From Prolixibacteraceae bacterium (GTDB taxonomy: Bacteria > Bacteroidota > Bacteroidia > Bacteroidales > Prolixibacteraceae), in contig JAQUIJ010000005.1 of NCBI GenBank assembly GCA_028683385.1, forward strand, positions 248,001-312,000: 64,000 nt of DNA, in the 5' to 3' direction. Shown here in pieces: positions 33,833 through 43,150 of this stretch; the first letter of the stretch is position 1, and the number at the start of each line of letters is the position of its first letter. Both the position numbers and the translations under genes were made by a program. Under the pieces are notes generated by a model that was not told where the DNA came from, did not search any database, and was given only the letters and a program-made list of their open reading frames with translations.

Positions 33833-34282
33833 CTACTTATAGGGCAACGCAGCCAGCATGTCGGCTAGCCGGTTAATTCCTTCTTCCAGCTTTTTATTGA
33901 CCATCATTTTAATCATCATGCTCATATCGGCATCCAGCGTAAGGCGAAGTTTGGTTTCGTAGGCCGAAACAGGAAGCAACTGAATCCAGAATGTTATTCC
34001 AACAGGCATGCCACCGCTACTGTTTATCTTGATGGTTTTGTGTGGTTCACGTTCGATGATCCTGATTTCAGCAAGACCCATTCCAGCAATCTGGAAACGG
34101 CATGAGTCAGCATCTGACTCGAAATTTGAAATTTTAATCTGTGGTATTTGCTCTGTCATTTTTGTCAATAATCCTTCGTTGACATATTTTGACAGGTTTT
34201 CGAAGTTTGACAGGTAATTGAAAATAACTTCCTGATTATTGTTGATGACTTTTATGTCACTGACATATTTTGTGGTACTCAT
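33833..34282 (-). CDS. SRPBCC-family (START-like) protein
   Basis: 149 residues with the SRPBCC pattern: an N-terminal VFNYLSNFENLSKYV helix region, beta strands, and a long C-terminal helix MMVNKKLEEGINRLADMLAALPY. The family binds hydrophobic ligands. Specific ligand unknown. There is no signal peptide. It lies 73 nt from pyrE, separated by a terminator. Confidence 0.7.
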   Translation of the reverse strand: MSTTKYVSDIKVINNNQEVIFNYLSNFENLSKYVNEGLLTKMTEQIPQIKISNFESDADSCRFQIAGMGLAEIRIIEREPHKTIKINSSGGMPVGITFWIQLLPVSAYETKLRLTLDADMSMMIKMMVNKKLEEGINRLADMLAALPYK

Positions 34283-34294
34283 TCTGCTTTGGTT

Positions 34295-34333
34295 TTAAAA
34301 AGAAAATCCCCTCTTCCTCGCAGAAAAGGGGAA
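34295..34333 (-). terminator. terminator downstream of pyrE
   Basis: CCCCTCTT (34309-34316) pairs with AAGGGG (34327-34332) and, read on the minus strand, is followed by a T-rich tail. It lies 23 nt past the pyrE stop. Confidence 0.7.
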
Positions 34334-34355
34334 ATTATGAGATATAACGAATAAT

Positions 34356-34991
34356 CTATTGGCCCCAACTTTCAGGATTTTCACGCCACTTGTTGAGTTT
34401 CTCAACTTCTTCAGGCTTAACATCACCCAGTTCGATTGCTTGTTCAATCAAAATCTGGTAACGGCTTAAAGCTGTCAATTCAAGACCTGCATCTTCGAAA
34501 TTTTTACGTGCTTGTGGAAAGTTGTAGGTGAAAATGGCAACCATTCCCAGAACATCGCCACCAAAATTGGTGATTGCATCAGCAGCTTTCAGACTGCTAA
34601 GGCCAGTTGAAATCAAATCTTCAATGATCACTACTTTCTGACCCGCTTTCATATCGCCTTCAATCAGGTTTTCAAGCCCGTGATCTTTTGGTTTTGCCCG
34701 GACATAAATAAATGGTAGCCCTAATTCCTGAGCAACCAACATGCCATGAGCGATAGCTCCGGTAGCAACTCCGGCGATAACTTCGGCCTGTGGGTACTTT
34801 TCGCGGATGACTTCGCAAAATTTCTGGCAAATAAAAGTACGTTCTTCAGGATACGACAAGATTTTGCGGTTGTCGCAATAAATTGGAGCTTTCCAGCCTG
34901 AAGCCCAGGTAAACGGATTGTTGGGCTGTACTTTTATGGTGTTAATGTGTAGTAGTTTCTTTGTAACTTCGAGTTGAATTTGTTCAATCAT
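34356..34991 (-). CDS. pyrE: orotate phosphoribosyltransferase
   Basis: 211 residues. The PRPP-binding motif VVIIEDLISTGLS (near 119-131) is clear, and KDHGLENLIEGD is the flexible-loop segment. It makes orotidine 5'-phosphate in pyrimidine synthesis. A -7 box read as TACATTTG on the minus strand (35021-35028) overlaps the start of the divergent NUDIX gene. Confidence 0.95.
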   Translation of the reverse strand: MIEQIQLEVTKKLLHINTIKVQPNNPFTWASGWKAPIYCDNRKILSYPEERTFICQKFCEVIREKYPQAEVIAGVATGAIAHGMLVAQELGLPFIYVRAKPKDHGLENLIEGDMKAGQKVVIIEDLISTGLSSLKAADAITNFGGDVLGMVAIFTYNFPQARKNFEDAGLELTALSRYQILIEQAIELGDVKPEEVEKLNKWRENPESWGQ

Positions 34992-35020
34992 GATTGTTTT
35001 CTTTTATCTTTTAATACTGG

Positions 35021-35028
35021 CAAATGTA
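35021..35028 (-). promoter_or_regulatory. putative pyrE promoter -7 box
   Basis: The minus strand reads TACATTTG, an exact TAnnTTTG match, 30 nt ahead of the pyrE ATG. It overlaps the ATG assigned to the divergent NUDIX gene. Confidence 0.35.
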
Positions 35029-35656
35029 CAAAGTTTTTTTCAATGGTTCTACCATTCAGATCGGTTCAGAAATGAATAAATCATTAAATAATAATATTAC
35101 TGAGATATTTGATTCAGTAAGTTATGGTATTGTAAATCAGATAATATCGCAAATTGAATCTGCTGAAACTCCTTCTGCGTTTTTCATTTTGAATCATGAG
35201 ATTGATACTGCCTGGGAGCATTTTAGAAGTCAATTCGTTGAGATTCCGGCGGCCGGTGGACTGGTTCGAAATTCAGAGGGGACATTACTTTTTATTAAAC
35301 GGTTGGGCGTTTGGGATCTTCCAAAGGGGAAGATTGAGAAGAAAGAAACTCCTGAATTATCTGCCGTTCGTGAGGTTGAGGAAGAATGTGGTTTATCCAG
35401 ACTTCAGATCATCAAACAACTTGATTCAACGTTTCATATCTATCGGTCTCCCTATCTGTCGTTCCCGAAGAATTTGGTGTTAAAAGAAACTAAATGGTAT
35501 TTAATGTCTTATTCAGGTAACGAAATTCCGATTCCCCAGGTTGAAGAAGATATTCAGGAAGTAGCGTGGTTCTCCATCGCAGATTTGGATCAGGTATATT
35601 CCAATACGTATTCTAGTTTGATCGATTTTCTGGAAAAATCGTTACCAATTATTTAA
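35024..35656 (+). CDS. NUDIX hydrolase
   Basis: 210 residues. The NUDIX box (GKIEKKETPELSAVREVEEECGL, about 103-125) is complete. An N-terminal 70-residue extension beginning MYKVFFNGSTIQ is shared with other Bacteroidota proteins of this type, which supports the ATG at 35024 even though it overlaps the pyrE promoter. Substrate unknown (nucleoside diphosphate derivatives are typical). The 3' end overlaps the convergent TlpA-like gene by 8 nt. Confidence 0.85.
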   Translation: MYKVFFNGSTIQIGSEMNKSLNNNITEIFDSVSYGIVNQIISQIESAETPSAFFILNHEIDTAWEHFRSQFVEIPAAGGLVRNSEGTLLFIKRLGVWDLPKGKIEKKETPELSAVREVEEECGLSRLQIIKQLDSTFHIYRSPYLSFPKNLVLKETKWYLMSYSGNEIPIPQVEEDIQEVAWFSIADLDQVYSNTYSSLIDFLEKSLPII

Positions 35657-37073
35657 CATCCGGTTTGTTCGATTTTTGCATTTCCTTGAAGTAATCACTT
35701 TTGAAAAGCTGCCCCAATTGCCGGTCGAGTCCATCGATTGGATTTGGCGCTGGCGAAAGTAATAACTTGCCGTCTTTGCCAATCAGAAATGAATTGGGAT
35801 AGGTCTTTACTTTGTAGCTTGCTTCTGCATTGCTCTCTGTTGTGGTAAATATTCCTGGCCATCCGCTTTCGTTCTTAAAATCTTTACTCTCAGGAATCAC
35901 ATTAACAATAACCAGTTTTTCTTTGTAGCGGGCCGAAATGGCTTTCAGTGCATCCAGATGCTGGCGACAAATGGAGTTCTTTGGATCGGTAAAATGCAGG
36001 TAAATGTATGTGTTCGGATAATCAGAAAAATTTACTTTCTGACCGTTTAAATTCTTCAGGATAATTGATGGTGGATTCGTACCGCTGGTCAAATAGGTAA
36101 GTTTTGAGTGGATTAATTGCGCTGTTTTTTGCTCATATGCGCTCCATTCGGGCGATTTTACCTGATCGAGTAATTTCAGGATTGTCGCTTTCGAAAATTG
36201 CTTGCTATAATAGGCGTCATTCATCGATTTAATCAGCACCAAATGCGAAAGCTCCTTGTTGAAATGCAACTGTTTTTGAAAATATTCATCAAGTTTTGTC
36301 AGGTTGGCTGAATTGATTCGGTTCTTGATTTCAGTACTGTTTGATGCGTTGGTAAGCATACTGAAATAGTTCATAAACACCTGATTGAATATAACTGAAT
36401 AGGCAGCCAAATTATACATGGGTTTTGAATGGCTGAAATAGGTTTCCATAAATTCGGCAGATTTACCTTGATTGAGGGCAAACTCAAGGTTTGCTTTTCT
36501 GAAAAACTTGTGCGACTCGAAAAACGATGAATTTGTTTTTGGAAATTCTTTGTCAAGTTTCAGATTGACGGTGTCGACCAACGATTTGGATTGATTTGCG
36601 AATATTTGGTCGAAATATCGATTTTCAAGTTTTGCATATTCTTGCTCAAACAACTGTATTTTGACATTCAACTCGTCTTTTTCCGGATTTAGAATTCCAA
36701 ACCAAACCGGCTCCGGTTTTGCAAATGGATTCCTTTTTTGCGATTCGGTTAATGTTCGTTTGGGCGGAAATACAATCTGATACGACTTGCCGGGTTCAAT
36801 GTATATCATTCCATGATAGCCGTCAAAATCGGCCAGGCAGAGTGTGGTTTCAGTAATTTCAACGTCCAGGTAAAACAAGCCATCAGCATTAAACCGAACG
36901 GTTCCCAGTTTTATTTTCTCTTCGGAAACGATGTCGTGAAGCGTGTAAAGTTCGATTGAATTCATGGCGTATTCAGGAGCTTTTCCTGAAATCTTGACGA
37001 TGGCCGACCAAGACTTTTCAGTTGCAAGCAAGCCAAATAAAATGAAGATGGATAGTAATGTGCTTCTTTTCAC
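35649..37073 (-). CDS. TlpA-like thioredoxin-fold protein with a lost CXXC
   Basis: 474 residues, secreted (signal peptide to about 23, ending KSWSA). The N-terminal beta domain and helical middle match the DUF4369/DUF5106-like architecture of Bacteroidota thiol oxidoreductases; the C-terminal domain (about 335-465) has the thioredoxin fold with VIVNVIPE and a late TYPNSFLIGKDG. At the active site the sequence is N366-S-I-C369: the first cysteine is replaced by Asn, so normal disulfide exchange is unlikely. Role unknown. Confidence 0.75.
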   Translation of the reverse strand: MKRSTLLSIFILFGLLATEKSWSAIVKISGKAPEYAMNSIELYTLHDIVSEEKIKLGTVRFNADGLFYLDVEITETTLCLADFDGYHGMIYIEPGKSYQIVFPPKRTLTESQKRNPFAKPEPVWFGILNPEKDELNVKIQLFEQEYAKLENRYFDQIFANQSKSLVDTVNLKLDKEFPKTNSSFFESHKFFRKANLEFALNQGKSAEFMETYFSHSKPMYNLAAYSVIFNQVFMNYFSMLTNASNSTEIKNRINSANLTKLDEYFQKQLHFNKELSHLVLIKSMNDAYYSKQFSKATILKLLDQVKSPEWSAYEQKTAQLIHSKLTYLTSGTNPPSIILKNLNGQKVNFSDYPNTYIYLHFTDPKNSICRQHLDALKAISARYKEKLVIVNVIPESKDFKNESGWPGIFTTTESNAEASYKVKTYPNSFLIGKDGKLLLSPAPNPIDGLDRQLGQLFKSDYFKEMQKSNKPDVK

Positions 37074-37135
37074 GACGATAAGACGGATTGATGAGAACTT
37101 GATTCACACATCAAAACGCATGAATCAGGCAATAA

Positions 37136-37615
37136 TTATTTTTCGAGCTTAAATTCTGACATATTTAATGAAGCTGGCAAAAACATGCTTGGATCTCCAC
37201 CATGCAGAATAATGTCGCGGACAATTGTAGAATTTATTGGAGTGTGTTCTGGCATGGTTAAAAGGAACACCGATTCGATTTGCGGTAGCATTTTTTTGTT
37301 GATCTGGGCAATGGCACGTTCGAATTCGAAATCGGCTGAAGTACGCAAACCTCTTAGTATATATTGTGCATTCACTTTTTTGCAGAAGTCAACGGTTAGT
37401 CCTTCGTGACATTGAACGGTAACTTTGGGCTCGTTTTTGAAAACTTCGTTGATCCACGTTTCTCTTTTTGCGACCGAAAAGAACGAACGTTTGCTGGAGT
37501 TAAATCCGATCATGATAATGATTTTGTCGAATAGCGGGATCGCGCGTTTTACGATGCTTTCGTGTCCAACGGTAAACGGATCAAATGACCCCGGGAAAAT
37601 GGCAACTCGTTCCAT
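37136..37615 (-). CDS. coaD: phosphopantetheine adenylyltransferase
   Basis: 159 residues. The nucleotidyltransferase motif GSFDPFTVGH (9-18), the GLRTSADFEFE segment and INSTIVRD near the end are complete. It makes dephospho-CoA from 4'-phosphopantetheine and ATP. It stands between the TlpA-like and CPBP genes on the same strand. Confidence 0.96.
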   Translation of the reverse strand: MERVAIFPGSFDPFTVGHESIVKRAIPLFDKIIIMIGFNSSKRSFFSVAKRETWINEVFKNEPKVTVQCHEGLTVDFCKKVNAQYILRGLRTSADFEFERAIAQINKKMLPQIESVFLLTMPEHTPINSTIVRDIILHGGDPSMFLPASLNMSEFKLEK

Positions 37616-37689
37616 GTACTTGGTTTTTCTGGAAATTTATGAGTTGTAAATATAGTGCTTATTCAAAATAAGCAAACAAATCATTCGAT

Positions 37690-38505
37690 TTAATTCGTTT
37701 CGGAATCGTTTCTGCTGCTAATAATAAAGATGAAAACCAACGCGATAGCTGAAAGCAACGTGCTGATCATGAGTTGACTGGATTTGCTGCTTTGAAAAAA
37801 TGATGTGTTTTGTAATTGATTCGAAAACTGAATGCTAACTAACACCAATCCATTGTTGATGGCATGCCCCAGAATACACAAGTAGATGTTGCGGGTTCGA
37901 ACCATCAGAATGCCAAGTAAAAGGCCGAGAATAAAAGTCGCCGGGAATTGCCATGGATTGAGATGGAATAATGCAAACATTAAAGCTGAAACAAAAACTG
38001 CCGTAAATTTCGAATAGTTTCGCATCAAACCGTGCATAATCACACCCCTGAATATCAGCTCTTCAACGACCGGCGCTATAATGGCAACTTTCAGAATTGC
38101 ACCATAAATTCCATAATCGCTTTCAAAAATTTTATTGAACAACTCCCAGAACCACGAAGGTGGTGGCAATACTTTATCCAATGCAATGTTGACTTCTCCG
38201 ATCAGATTTTGGGCTGCCCATAGAAAGACCAAAACCGGAATCAGGATAAATACATTAAACGATTTGGATGGAAAAAGTTCGTTAAGTTTTACACCGGCTT
38301 TCCGGTATGCATAATAGAAAATGAAAGCAGGCGATCCAACACCCAAAATGATTTTCTTGAATGGATTATAGAGATAATCAGTCCCGTTGTAATAATCAAA
38401 CAGTGCAAGCGGGAAATCGATGATGGTTTGAATGAAAGTATAAAGAACCACCAGATGAATGGCTCCTAAAATGGTTGGGTAGTATTTGTTTGTTTGCGAA
38501 TTCAC
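37690..38505 (-). CDS. CPBP family intramembrane metalloprotease
   Basis: 271 residues, about eight helices. The CPBP/CAAX motifs EELIFRG (near 153-159), FALFHLNPWQ and an LGHAINNG motif are all present and supply Glu and His ligands for the metal. The family includes CAAX-type processing proteases and bacteriocin-immunity proteins. Substrate unknown. It has its own -7 box TATATTTG on the minus strand at 38537-38544. Confidence 0.88.
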   Translation of the reverse strand: MNSQTNKYYPTILGAIHLVVLYTFIQTIIDFPLALFDYYNGTDYLYNPFKKIILGVGSPAFIFYYAYRKAGVKLNELFPSKSFNVFILIPVLVFLWAAQNLIGEVNIALDKVLPPPSWFWELFNKIFESDYGIYGAILKVAIIAPVVEELIFRGVIMHGLMRNYSKFTAVFVSALMFALFHLNPWQFPATFILGLLLGILMVRTRNIYLCILGHAINNGLVLVSIQFSNQLQNTSFFQSSKSSQLMISTLLSAIALVFIFIISSRNDSETN

Positions 38506-38536
38506 TTTTTAGTTGGTTTCATATTTATTTTTCATA

Positions 38537-38544
38537 CAAATATA
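38537..38544 (-). promoter_or_regulatory. putative promoter -7 box of the CPBP gene
   Basis: The minus strand reads TATATTTG, an exact TAnnTTTG match, 32 nt ahead of the ATG. Confidence 0.4.
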
Positions 38545-38563
38545 TGATTTGAATCAGAATCCA

Positions 38564-39529
38564 TTAATCAGTACGATCAATAAGACATTTTTCCTCGAGT
38601 ATTTGTTTTAACTTTTTTGCCATCCATTCCGAAACCTGACCGGCACCTCTATTATTGAAGTGCATATCGTCCATCCAATTGGTCGGGTTTTTCAATATCG
38701 AGTCTGGTAATATCAGAACTTGTCCGTATTGCTTATAAAAATCCAGTCGTAGAGGAGTCTGGAAATTAGATCCACTCTCGGGTAAATACACGAAAATGAA
38801 TGGTATTTTTTTGTCATTCAGTAAATTGATTGTTTTAGTCAAATAAGCATATGGATATTTTAGCTGTATTTTTTCTAATTCAGGAGAACCTCGTCTCTTG
38901 GTCCACTTGCTCCAACCTTCTTTATTCTTTAAAAATTCTTCTTCACTTGCTAATCTGTCCGATTCTCCGTAGCCGTATGGATTTAGGTCATTCTCCGGAT
39001 ATTTCTCCTGAAAAATGGCTCTTGTTTTAAATTGTTCCAATCTTGCTGAAACTCCTTTAAATACATCTGAAAAATAGTCCCGGTTTAGAAATGTTGGACT
39101 AATTAGCAATTCTTTTGTATCAGCCAGAAAAGGAAAGATGTCATGGCTGTTTTTTGACTCGTCTTCGTGTACTTCAATGACCACTAATTTTGGATCTTTG
39201 TTTGCAACTAGTTCTTTTACAAATAAATATTCCAGGTTTCGTCCAAATCGACAGTAGCCCAAATTGGCTAAATGAAGTCTGTTTCCTAATAGATCTTCCA
39301 TTTTATTTTCCTGAAAAGAATGAATGGTGTGCGAAGAACCAATAAATGCGATATCAATCGGAGTCGTATTTTTTGTGAGGCGATCAAAAATCCAGGCTCC
39401 GTGATTGTAACAATCATCTTTAATGAAATGTCGTGCAAATTCATTGGAATAGGGTAATATCAGTAACATTACAGCGGGCAAGGCAAGTAATCCAAAGAAT
39501 AAAGCTATTTTTTGTATGACCTCTTTCAT
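38564..39529 (-). CDS. SGNH-like (AlgJ/DltD-type) protein, partner of the MBOAT enzyme
   Basis: 321 residues. One N-terminal membrane helix (about 7-26) anchors an extracytoplasmic domain. Hydrolase-like landmarks are FIGSSHTIHSF (about 63-73), with a possible catalytic Ser, and DDMHFNNRGAG near 291 with the Asp-x-x-His pair. Such proteins move acetyl groups from an MBOAT enzyme onto surface polysaccharide. The neighbouring MBOAT gene upstream on the same strand supports that. Confidence 0.75.
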   Translation of the reverse strand: MKEVIQKIALFFGLLALPAVMLLILPYSNEFARHFIKDDCYNHGAWIFDRLTKNTTPIDIAFIGSSHTIHSFQENKMEDLLGNRLHLANLGYCRFGRNLEYLFVKELVANKDPKLVVIEVHEDESKNSHDIFPFLADTKELLISPTFLNRDYFSDVFKGVSARLEQFKTRAIFQEKYPENDLNPYGYGESDRLASEEEFLKNKEGWSKWTKRRGSPELEKIQLKYPYAYLTKTINLLNDKKIPFIFVYLPESGSNFQTPLRLDFYKQYGQVLILPDSILKNPTNWMDDMHFNNRGAGQVSEWMAKKLKQILEEKCLIDRTD

Positions 39530-39744
39530 TCGTATAAAATGTTTTTGCTTTGTTGAAATTTATAACGTACTCATGGAATTGAGCTTGCGAAATCCGCGAA
39601 GCGAATAGCCATTTATACATTTTCGGTTTGTATGGGCATTTGCTCTTATGGCTATTTCATCTATCAGTTATTTGTTTTTTAATTACCAGATTGAATTCAT
39701 TGTTGAAAAATATTAGCATAGATCTTTTTATGGCTTGTTTCAGG
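39530..39744. other. MBOAT-SGNH intergenic gap with hairpin
   Basis: 215 non-coding bases. AATAGCCAT (39604-39612) pairs perfectly with ATGGCTATT (39648-39656). This hairpin lies downstream of the MBOAT gene on the minus strand; no U-run follows, so termination is uncertain. Confidence 0.4.
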
Positions 39745-41184
39745 TTAGAATTGAAAATAAATGAATTGCGGAGCTAAATTCAAAACGCCAAAAGTCAGAA
39801 TCAATGCGGTGAAAAACAAATACAAACTCCATCTTTTTGTTGTTGATAGATTGACAATCAATTCGTTAAAATCACTTTTCCGGATTAGTATCTCAGTAAA
39901 CAGGAAAATTGGAAATCCGATGATTGTAGAAATTGCAAATTCCTTAAACAGACTGCTTGTATGCCAGGCATGCTTAAGTTGATCTATAAATATCCAATTC
40001 ATGTCGGTTATCCGGCTAAATATTTCATAGCTCTGATCCAGAGATTTCGATCTGAAAATAATCAAGGCAAAATTCACGAACGAAAACGTTATTAAAAACC
40101 CGAACCAATTTCTCAATTTACTTGGTCGATCGGGTTTAATGAACGACTCAACGATCAAAAACGATCCATGCAAAAATCCCCATAAAATAAATGTTGCTGC
40201 AGCACCATGCCACAGGCCCGATAGTGTAAATGTTATCAGAATATTTATAATCCAGCGTTTTTTAGAGACCTTGTTTCCACCTAATGGAATATAAACATAG
40301 TCTCGAAACCAAGTCGACAGCGAAATATGCCAGCGTTGCCAAAATTCCTGAAGACTTTTCGAAAAATAGGGAAATCGAAAGTTTTGCATCAGATCGAACC
40401 CAAGTAAGCGAGCCGATCCGATTGCAATATCTGAGTATCCCGAGAAATCACAATAAATCTGGAACCCAAACATAAAAGCTACTGCAATCAGGGTTATTCC
40501 CGAGTAGTTAGCCGACAAATTATAAACATGGTCAACAAAATAAGCCAGACGATCAGCAATAACCATCTTTTTAAACAAACCCCATAGAATAAACCGGAAG
40601 CCTGATTTTACTTTTTCTTTATCAAACGTCCGTGCTTTCAAGAACTGTGGCAGTAAATGGGCGGCTCTTTCAATAGGACCTGCCACCAGTTGGGGAAAGA
40701 AGGAGACGAAAGTCATAAATGGAATAAAGCTGTTTGTAGGCTTAAGTTTTCCCCGATAAATATCTATAGAGTAACTTAACGACTGAAAAGTGTAAAAGCT
40801 GATTCCAACAGGTAAAATGATCTGAAGCGTATGGAGGTTCGAATGAAATCCAAGTTGCTCAATCAGACTTGAGAAACTGGCCGTGAAAAAGTTGTAATAT
40901 TTAAAAAAAGCGAGCATTCCCAGATTTATAAATATACATAATCCGAGTAAATACTGCTTTTTCCTCCTGACAGGTTCGTTAAAAATGGCTCTTCCCAGAA
41001 AAAAATCGACTGACGAGCTAATAAAAATGAGAGCTAAAAACCGAACATCCCACCACCCGTAAAAACAGTAACTCGCAATAAAAAGAAATAGATTTTGCCA
41101 CCTGAAATTCTTCCGGAGAACCGACCAATACAATGCAAAGACTGTGATGATAAAGAAAAAATAGGTGATTGAATTAAAGAGCAT
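39745..41184 (-). CDS. MBOAT O-acyltransferase (AlgI/DltB-like)
   Basis: 479 residues, 11-13 helices. MBOAT signature: GYSDIAIGSARLLGFDL (249-265), FWQRWHISLSTWFRDYVYIPLGG (281-303) and the catalytic His in GLWHGAAATFILWG (H326). It moves acyl groups, normally acetyl, across the membrane to an exopolysaccharide or cell-surface glycan. It is paired with the SGNH protein downstream, but no glycan synthesis genes lie nearby, so the target is unknown. Confidence 0.92.
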   Translation of the reverse strand: MLFNSITYFFFIITVFALYWSVLRKNFRWQNLFLFIASYCFYGWWDVRFLALIFISSSVDFFLGRAIFNEPVRRKKQYLLGLCIFINLGMLAFFKYYNFFTASFSSLIEQLGFHSNLHTLQIILPVGISFYTFQSLSYSIDIYRGKLKPTNSFIPFMTFVSFFPQLVAGPIERAAHLLPQFLKARTFDKEKVKSGFRFILWGLFKKMVIADRLAYFVDHVYNLSANYSGITLIAVAFMFGFQIYCDFSGYSDIAIGSARLLGFDLMQNFRFPYFSKSLQEFWQRWHISLSTWFRDYVYIPLGGNKVSKKRWIINILITFTLSGLWHGAAATFILWGFLHGSFLIVESFIKPDRPSKLRNWFGFLITFSFVNFALIIFRSKSLDQSYEIFSRITDMNWIFIDQLKHAWHTSSLFKEFAISTIIGFPIFLFTEILIRKSDFNELIVNLSTTKRWSLYLFFTALILTFGVLNLAPQFIYFQF

Positions 41185-41304
41185 TGTATGGATAAAAGGG
41201 TTTAAACGAATGTAATTTTTTTTGTTCTAAACGGATGCAATTTGAGGACTTATTATTTTTGAACAATGCGATGTTGAAAATTATCGAAAAAACTTCTCAA
41301 ACTA

Positions 41305-41336
41305 TTTGATCGTTTGAAGAAAATGTACTTATTTTG
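41305..41336 (+). promoter_or_regulatory. putative rpmB operon promoter
   Basis: TTTG (41305-41308) and TTATTTTG (41329-41336, 7/8 to TAnnTTTG) are separated by 20 nt, close to the Bacteroidota consensus. Transcription would begin near 41343, leaving a leader of about 40 nt before rpmB. Confidence 0.45.
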
Positions 41337-41381
41337 CGATCTGTTTGAAAAATGTGAGGTTCTGATTAAAAAAATAAGACA

Positions 41382-41624
41382 ATGTCAAGAGTTTGTCAAA
41401 TAACTGGTAAGAAAGTAATGGTGGGAAACAATGTTTCTCATTCAAAGCGTAGAACAAAAAGGAAGTTCCTTCCTAACTTGTTTAAAAAGAAGTTTTATCT
41501 ACCTGAAGAAGATCGTTGGATTTCTTTGACTGTTTCAGCCAACGGTATCCGTACAATCAACAAAAACGGGTTGAATGCATCGTTAAACGCTGCGAAGGTA
41601 AAAGGTTTAATTACAACTATTTAA
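41382..41624 (+). CDS. rpmB: 50S ribosomal protein L28
   Basis: 80 residues. [27 protein letters not shown] matches L28 of the Bacteroidota, with the conserved Asn-Val-Ser-His-Ser. It forms an operon with rpmG (11 nt gap) and the DUF4295 gene. Confidence 0.97.
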   Translation: MSRVCQITGKKVMVGNNVSHSKRRTKRKFLPNLFKKKFYLPEEDRWISLTVSANGIRTINKNGLNASLNAAKVKGLITTI

Positions 41625-41635
41625 AGCTTTAAGAG

Positions 41636-41818
41636 ATGGCTAAGAAAGGTAATAGAATTCAGGTAATCATGGAATGTACCGAGCAAAAAACCAGTGGAGT
41701 TCCCGGAACTTCAAGGTACATTACTACCAAAAACAGGAAGAATACTCCTGAACGTTTGGAGAAAAAGAAATACAATCCTAACTTAAAGCGAGTTACTGTA
41801 CACCGCGAAATTAAATAA
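41636..41818 (+). CDS. rpmG: 50S ribosomal protein L33
   Basis: 60 residues. A single cysteine (ECTEQ) is seen where zinc-type L33 has CxxC pairs, so this is the zinc-independent (C-) type. The rest, [24 protein letters not shown], is standard. It follows rpmB and precedes the DUF4295 gene by 8 nt. Confidence 0.97.
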   Translation: MAKKGNRIQVIMECTEQKTSGVPGTSRYITTKNRKNTPERLEKKKYNPNLKRVTVHREIK

Positions 41819-41826
41819 TAAATAGT

Positions 41827-41979
41827 ATGGCAAAGAAAGTAGTTGCATCATTACAAAAAGGTGCCGGTAAAGGTTACGCGAAAGTTGTGAAAATGGTAAA
41901 ATCCGAAAAAACCGGTGCTTATACATTTCAGGAAGAAATTATTCCGAATGAAAATGTAAAAGATCATTTCAAGAAGTAG
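41827..41979 (+). CDS. DUF4295 small basic protein
   Basis: 50 residues: begins MAKKVVASLQKGAGKGYAK and ends VKDHFKK, highly basic. The DUF4295 family occurs right after rpmB-rpmG in Bacteroidota and is probably a lineage-specific ribosome-associated protein. No known mechanism. It ends the operon, before a terminator. Confidence 0.85.
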   Translation: MAKKVVASLQKGAGKGYAKVVKMVKSEKTGAYTFQEEIIPNENVKDHFKK

Positions 41980-41997
41980 ATCAAAATTTCTCTATAA

Positions 41998-42034
41998 TAA
42001 AAAGCTTTCATCGTTGGTGAAGGCTTTTTTTATT
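41998..42034 (+). terminator. terminator after rpmB-rpmG-DUF4295
   Basis: AAAAGCTTTCATC pairs with GGTGAAGGCTTTT around a short loop and is followed by a T-run, 19 nt past the DUF4295 stop. Confidence 0.85.
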
Positions 42035-42124
42035 GAATTAAGCCTCTAAAGCAGATCGTTTTACGTCAGTAAGGCTGATTCATTTTATATTACTAAATTG
42101 CCGCTCTTTAATTAAGGTGCTAAT

Positions 42125-43075
42125 ATGGGTATTTTCGGAATTTTTAACAGCAAGAAAAAAGAAAGCCTCGACCAAGGGCTTGCAAAAACCAAAGAAAGTG
42201 TTTTTACGAAGATTAGCCGCGCTATCATTGGGAAAACCAAGGTTGACGATGAAGTGTTGGACAATCTGGAAGAAATCCTGATTTCTTCGGATGTTGGCGT
42301 TGAAACGACTCTGAAAATTATTGAACGCATCGAAAAGCGCGTTTCGGCCGATAAATACATGGGAACTTCCGAATTGAACGGTATGTTGAAAGAGGAGATT
42401 GCCAGTTTGCTTGAAGAAAATAATAGCAATGATATTGCCGATTTTGATCTTCCTGAAAGCGATGAACCCTATGTAATCATGGTTGTTGGTGTGAATGGTG
42501 TTGGTAAAACAACCACCATTGGAAAGCTTGCCTGGCATTTTAAAGCCGCCGGTAAAAAGGTAGTTTTAGGTGCGGCTGATACCTTTAGAGCTGCTGCCAT
42601 TGATCAACTTCAGATTTGGGCAGATCGTGTACAAGTACCGCTTGTTAAACAGGTGATGGGTGCCGATCCGGCGTCTGTTGCTTACGATACACTCGCATCG
42701 GCTAAAGCGCAGGGTGCCGATGTAGTAATTATTGATACTGCTGGACGCCTGCACAATAAAGTGAACCTGATGAACGAACTGAGCAAGATTAAATCAGTCA
42801 TGAAGAAAGTTGTGCCAACAGCGCCTCACGAAGTTTTACTTGTTCTCGACGGTTCTACCGGACAAAACGCTTTTGAACAAGCCAAGCAGTTTACTAAAGC
42901 CACAGAAGTTACTGCTTTAGCGTTGACTAAGCTTGATGGAACTGCAAAAGGTGGTGTGGTGATTGGGATTTCTGATCAATTTAAAATTCCGGTGAAATAC
43001 ATTGGTATTGGTGAAAAAATGGAGGATTTGCAGATTTTCAGGAGAAGGGAATTTGTGGAATCGCTATTTAGTTAA
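42125..43075 (+). CDS. ftsY: signal recognition particle receptor FtsY
   Basis: 316 residues: short N-terminus without the long acidic A domain of E. coli, helical N domain, then the G domain. The P-loop is GVNGVGKTTT (about 122-131), followed by DTFRAAA and DTAGR, and TKLDGTAKGG. It docks SRP-ribosome complexes at the membrane. It is followed by a weak terminator, and rimO lies 190 nt further on. Confidence 0.97.
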   Translation: MGIFGIFNSKKKESLDQGLAKTKESVFTKISRAIIGKTKVDDEVLDNLEEILISSDVGVETTLKIIERIEKRVSADKYMGTSELNGMLKEEIASLLEENNSNDIADFDLPESDEPYVIMVVGVNGVGKTTTIGKLAWHFKAAGKKVVLGAADTFRAAAIDQLQIWADRVQVPLVKQVMGADPASVAYDTLASAKAQGADVVIIDTAGRLHNKVNLMNELSKIKSVMKKVVPTAPHEVLLVLDGSTGQNAFEQAKQFTKATEVTALALTKLDGTAKGGVVIGISDQFKIPVKYIGIGEKMEDLQIFRRREFVESLFS

Positions 43076-43124
43076 GAAATAGTCCGTATTCTGGAGACGG
43101 AAGACCGGAGAATGAAATCGATAT

Positions 43125-43150
43125 GGCTGGCTTTTGCTGGCCTTTATTTT
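43125..43150 (+). terminator. probable ftsY terminator
   Basis: GGCTGGC-TTTT-GCTGGCC forms a 7-bp stem with two wobble pairs and is followed by TTTATTTT, 50 nt after the ftsY stop. Just before it lie GGAGACGGAAGACCGGAG words of the same type as 57247-57406. Confidence 0.5.

Noticed and set aside
37870-37890. GGGTTCGAACC string resembling a tRNA T-arm
   Set aside because: It lies inside the CPBP protease coding sequence, and no acceptor, D or anticodon arms can be found around it.
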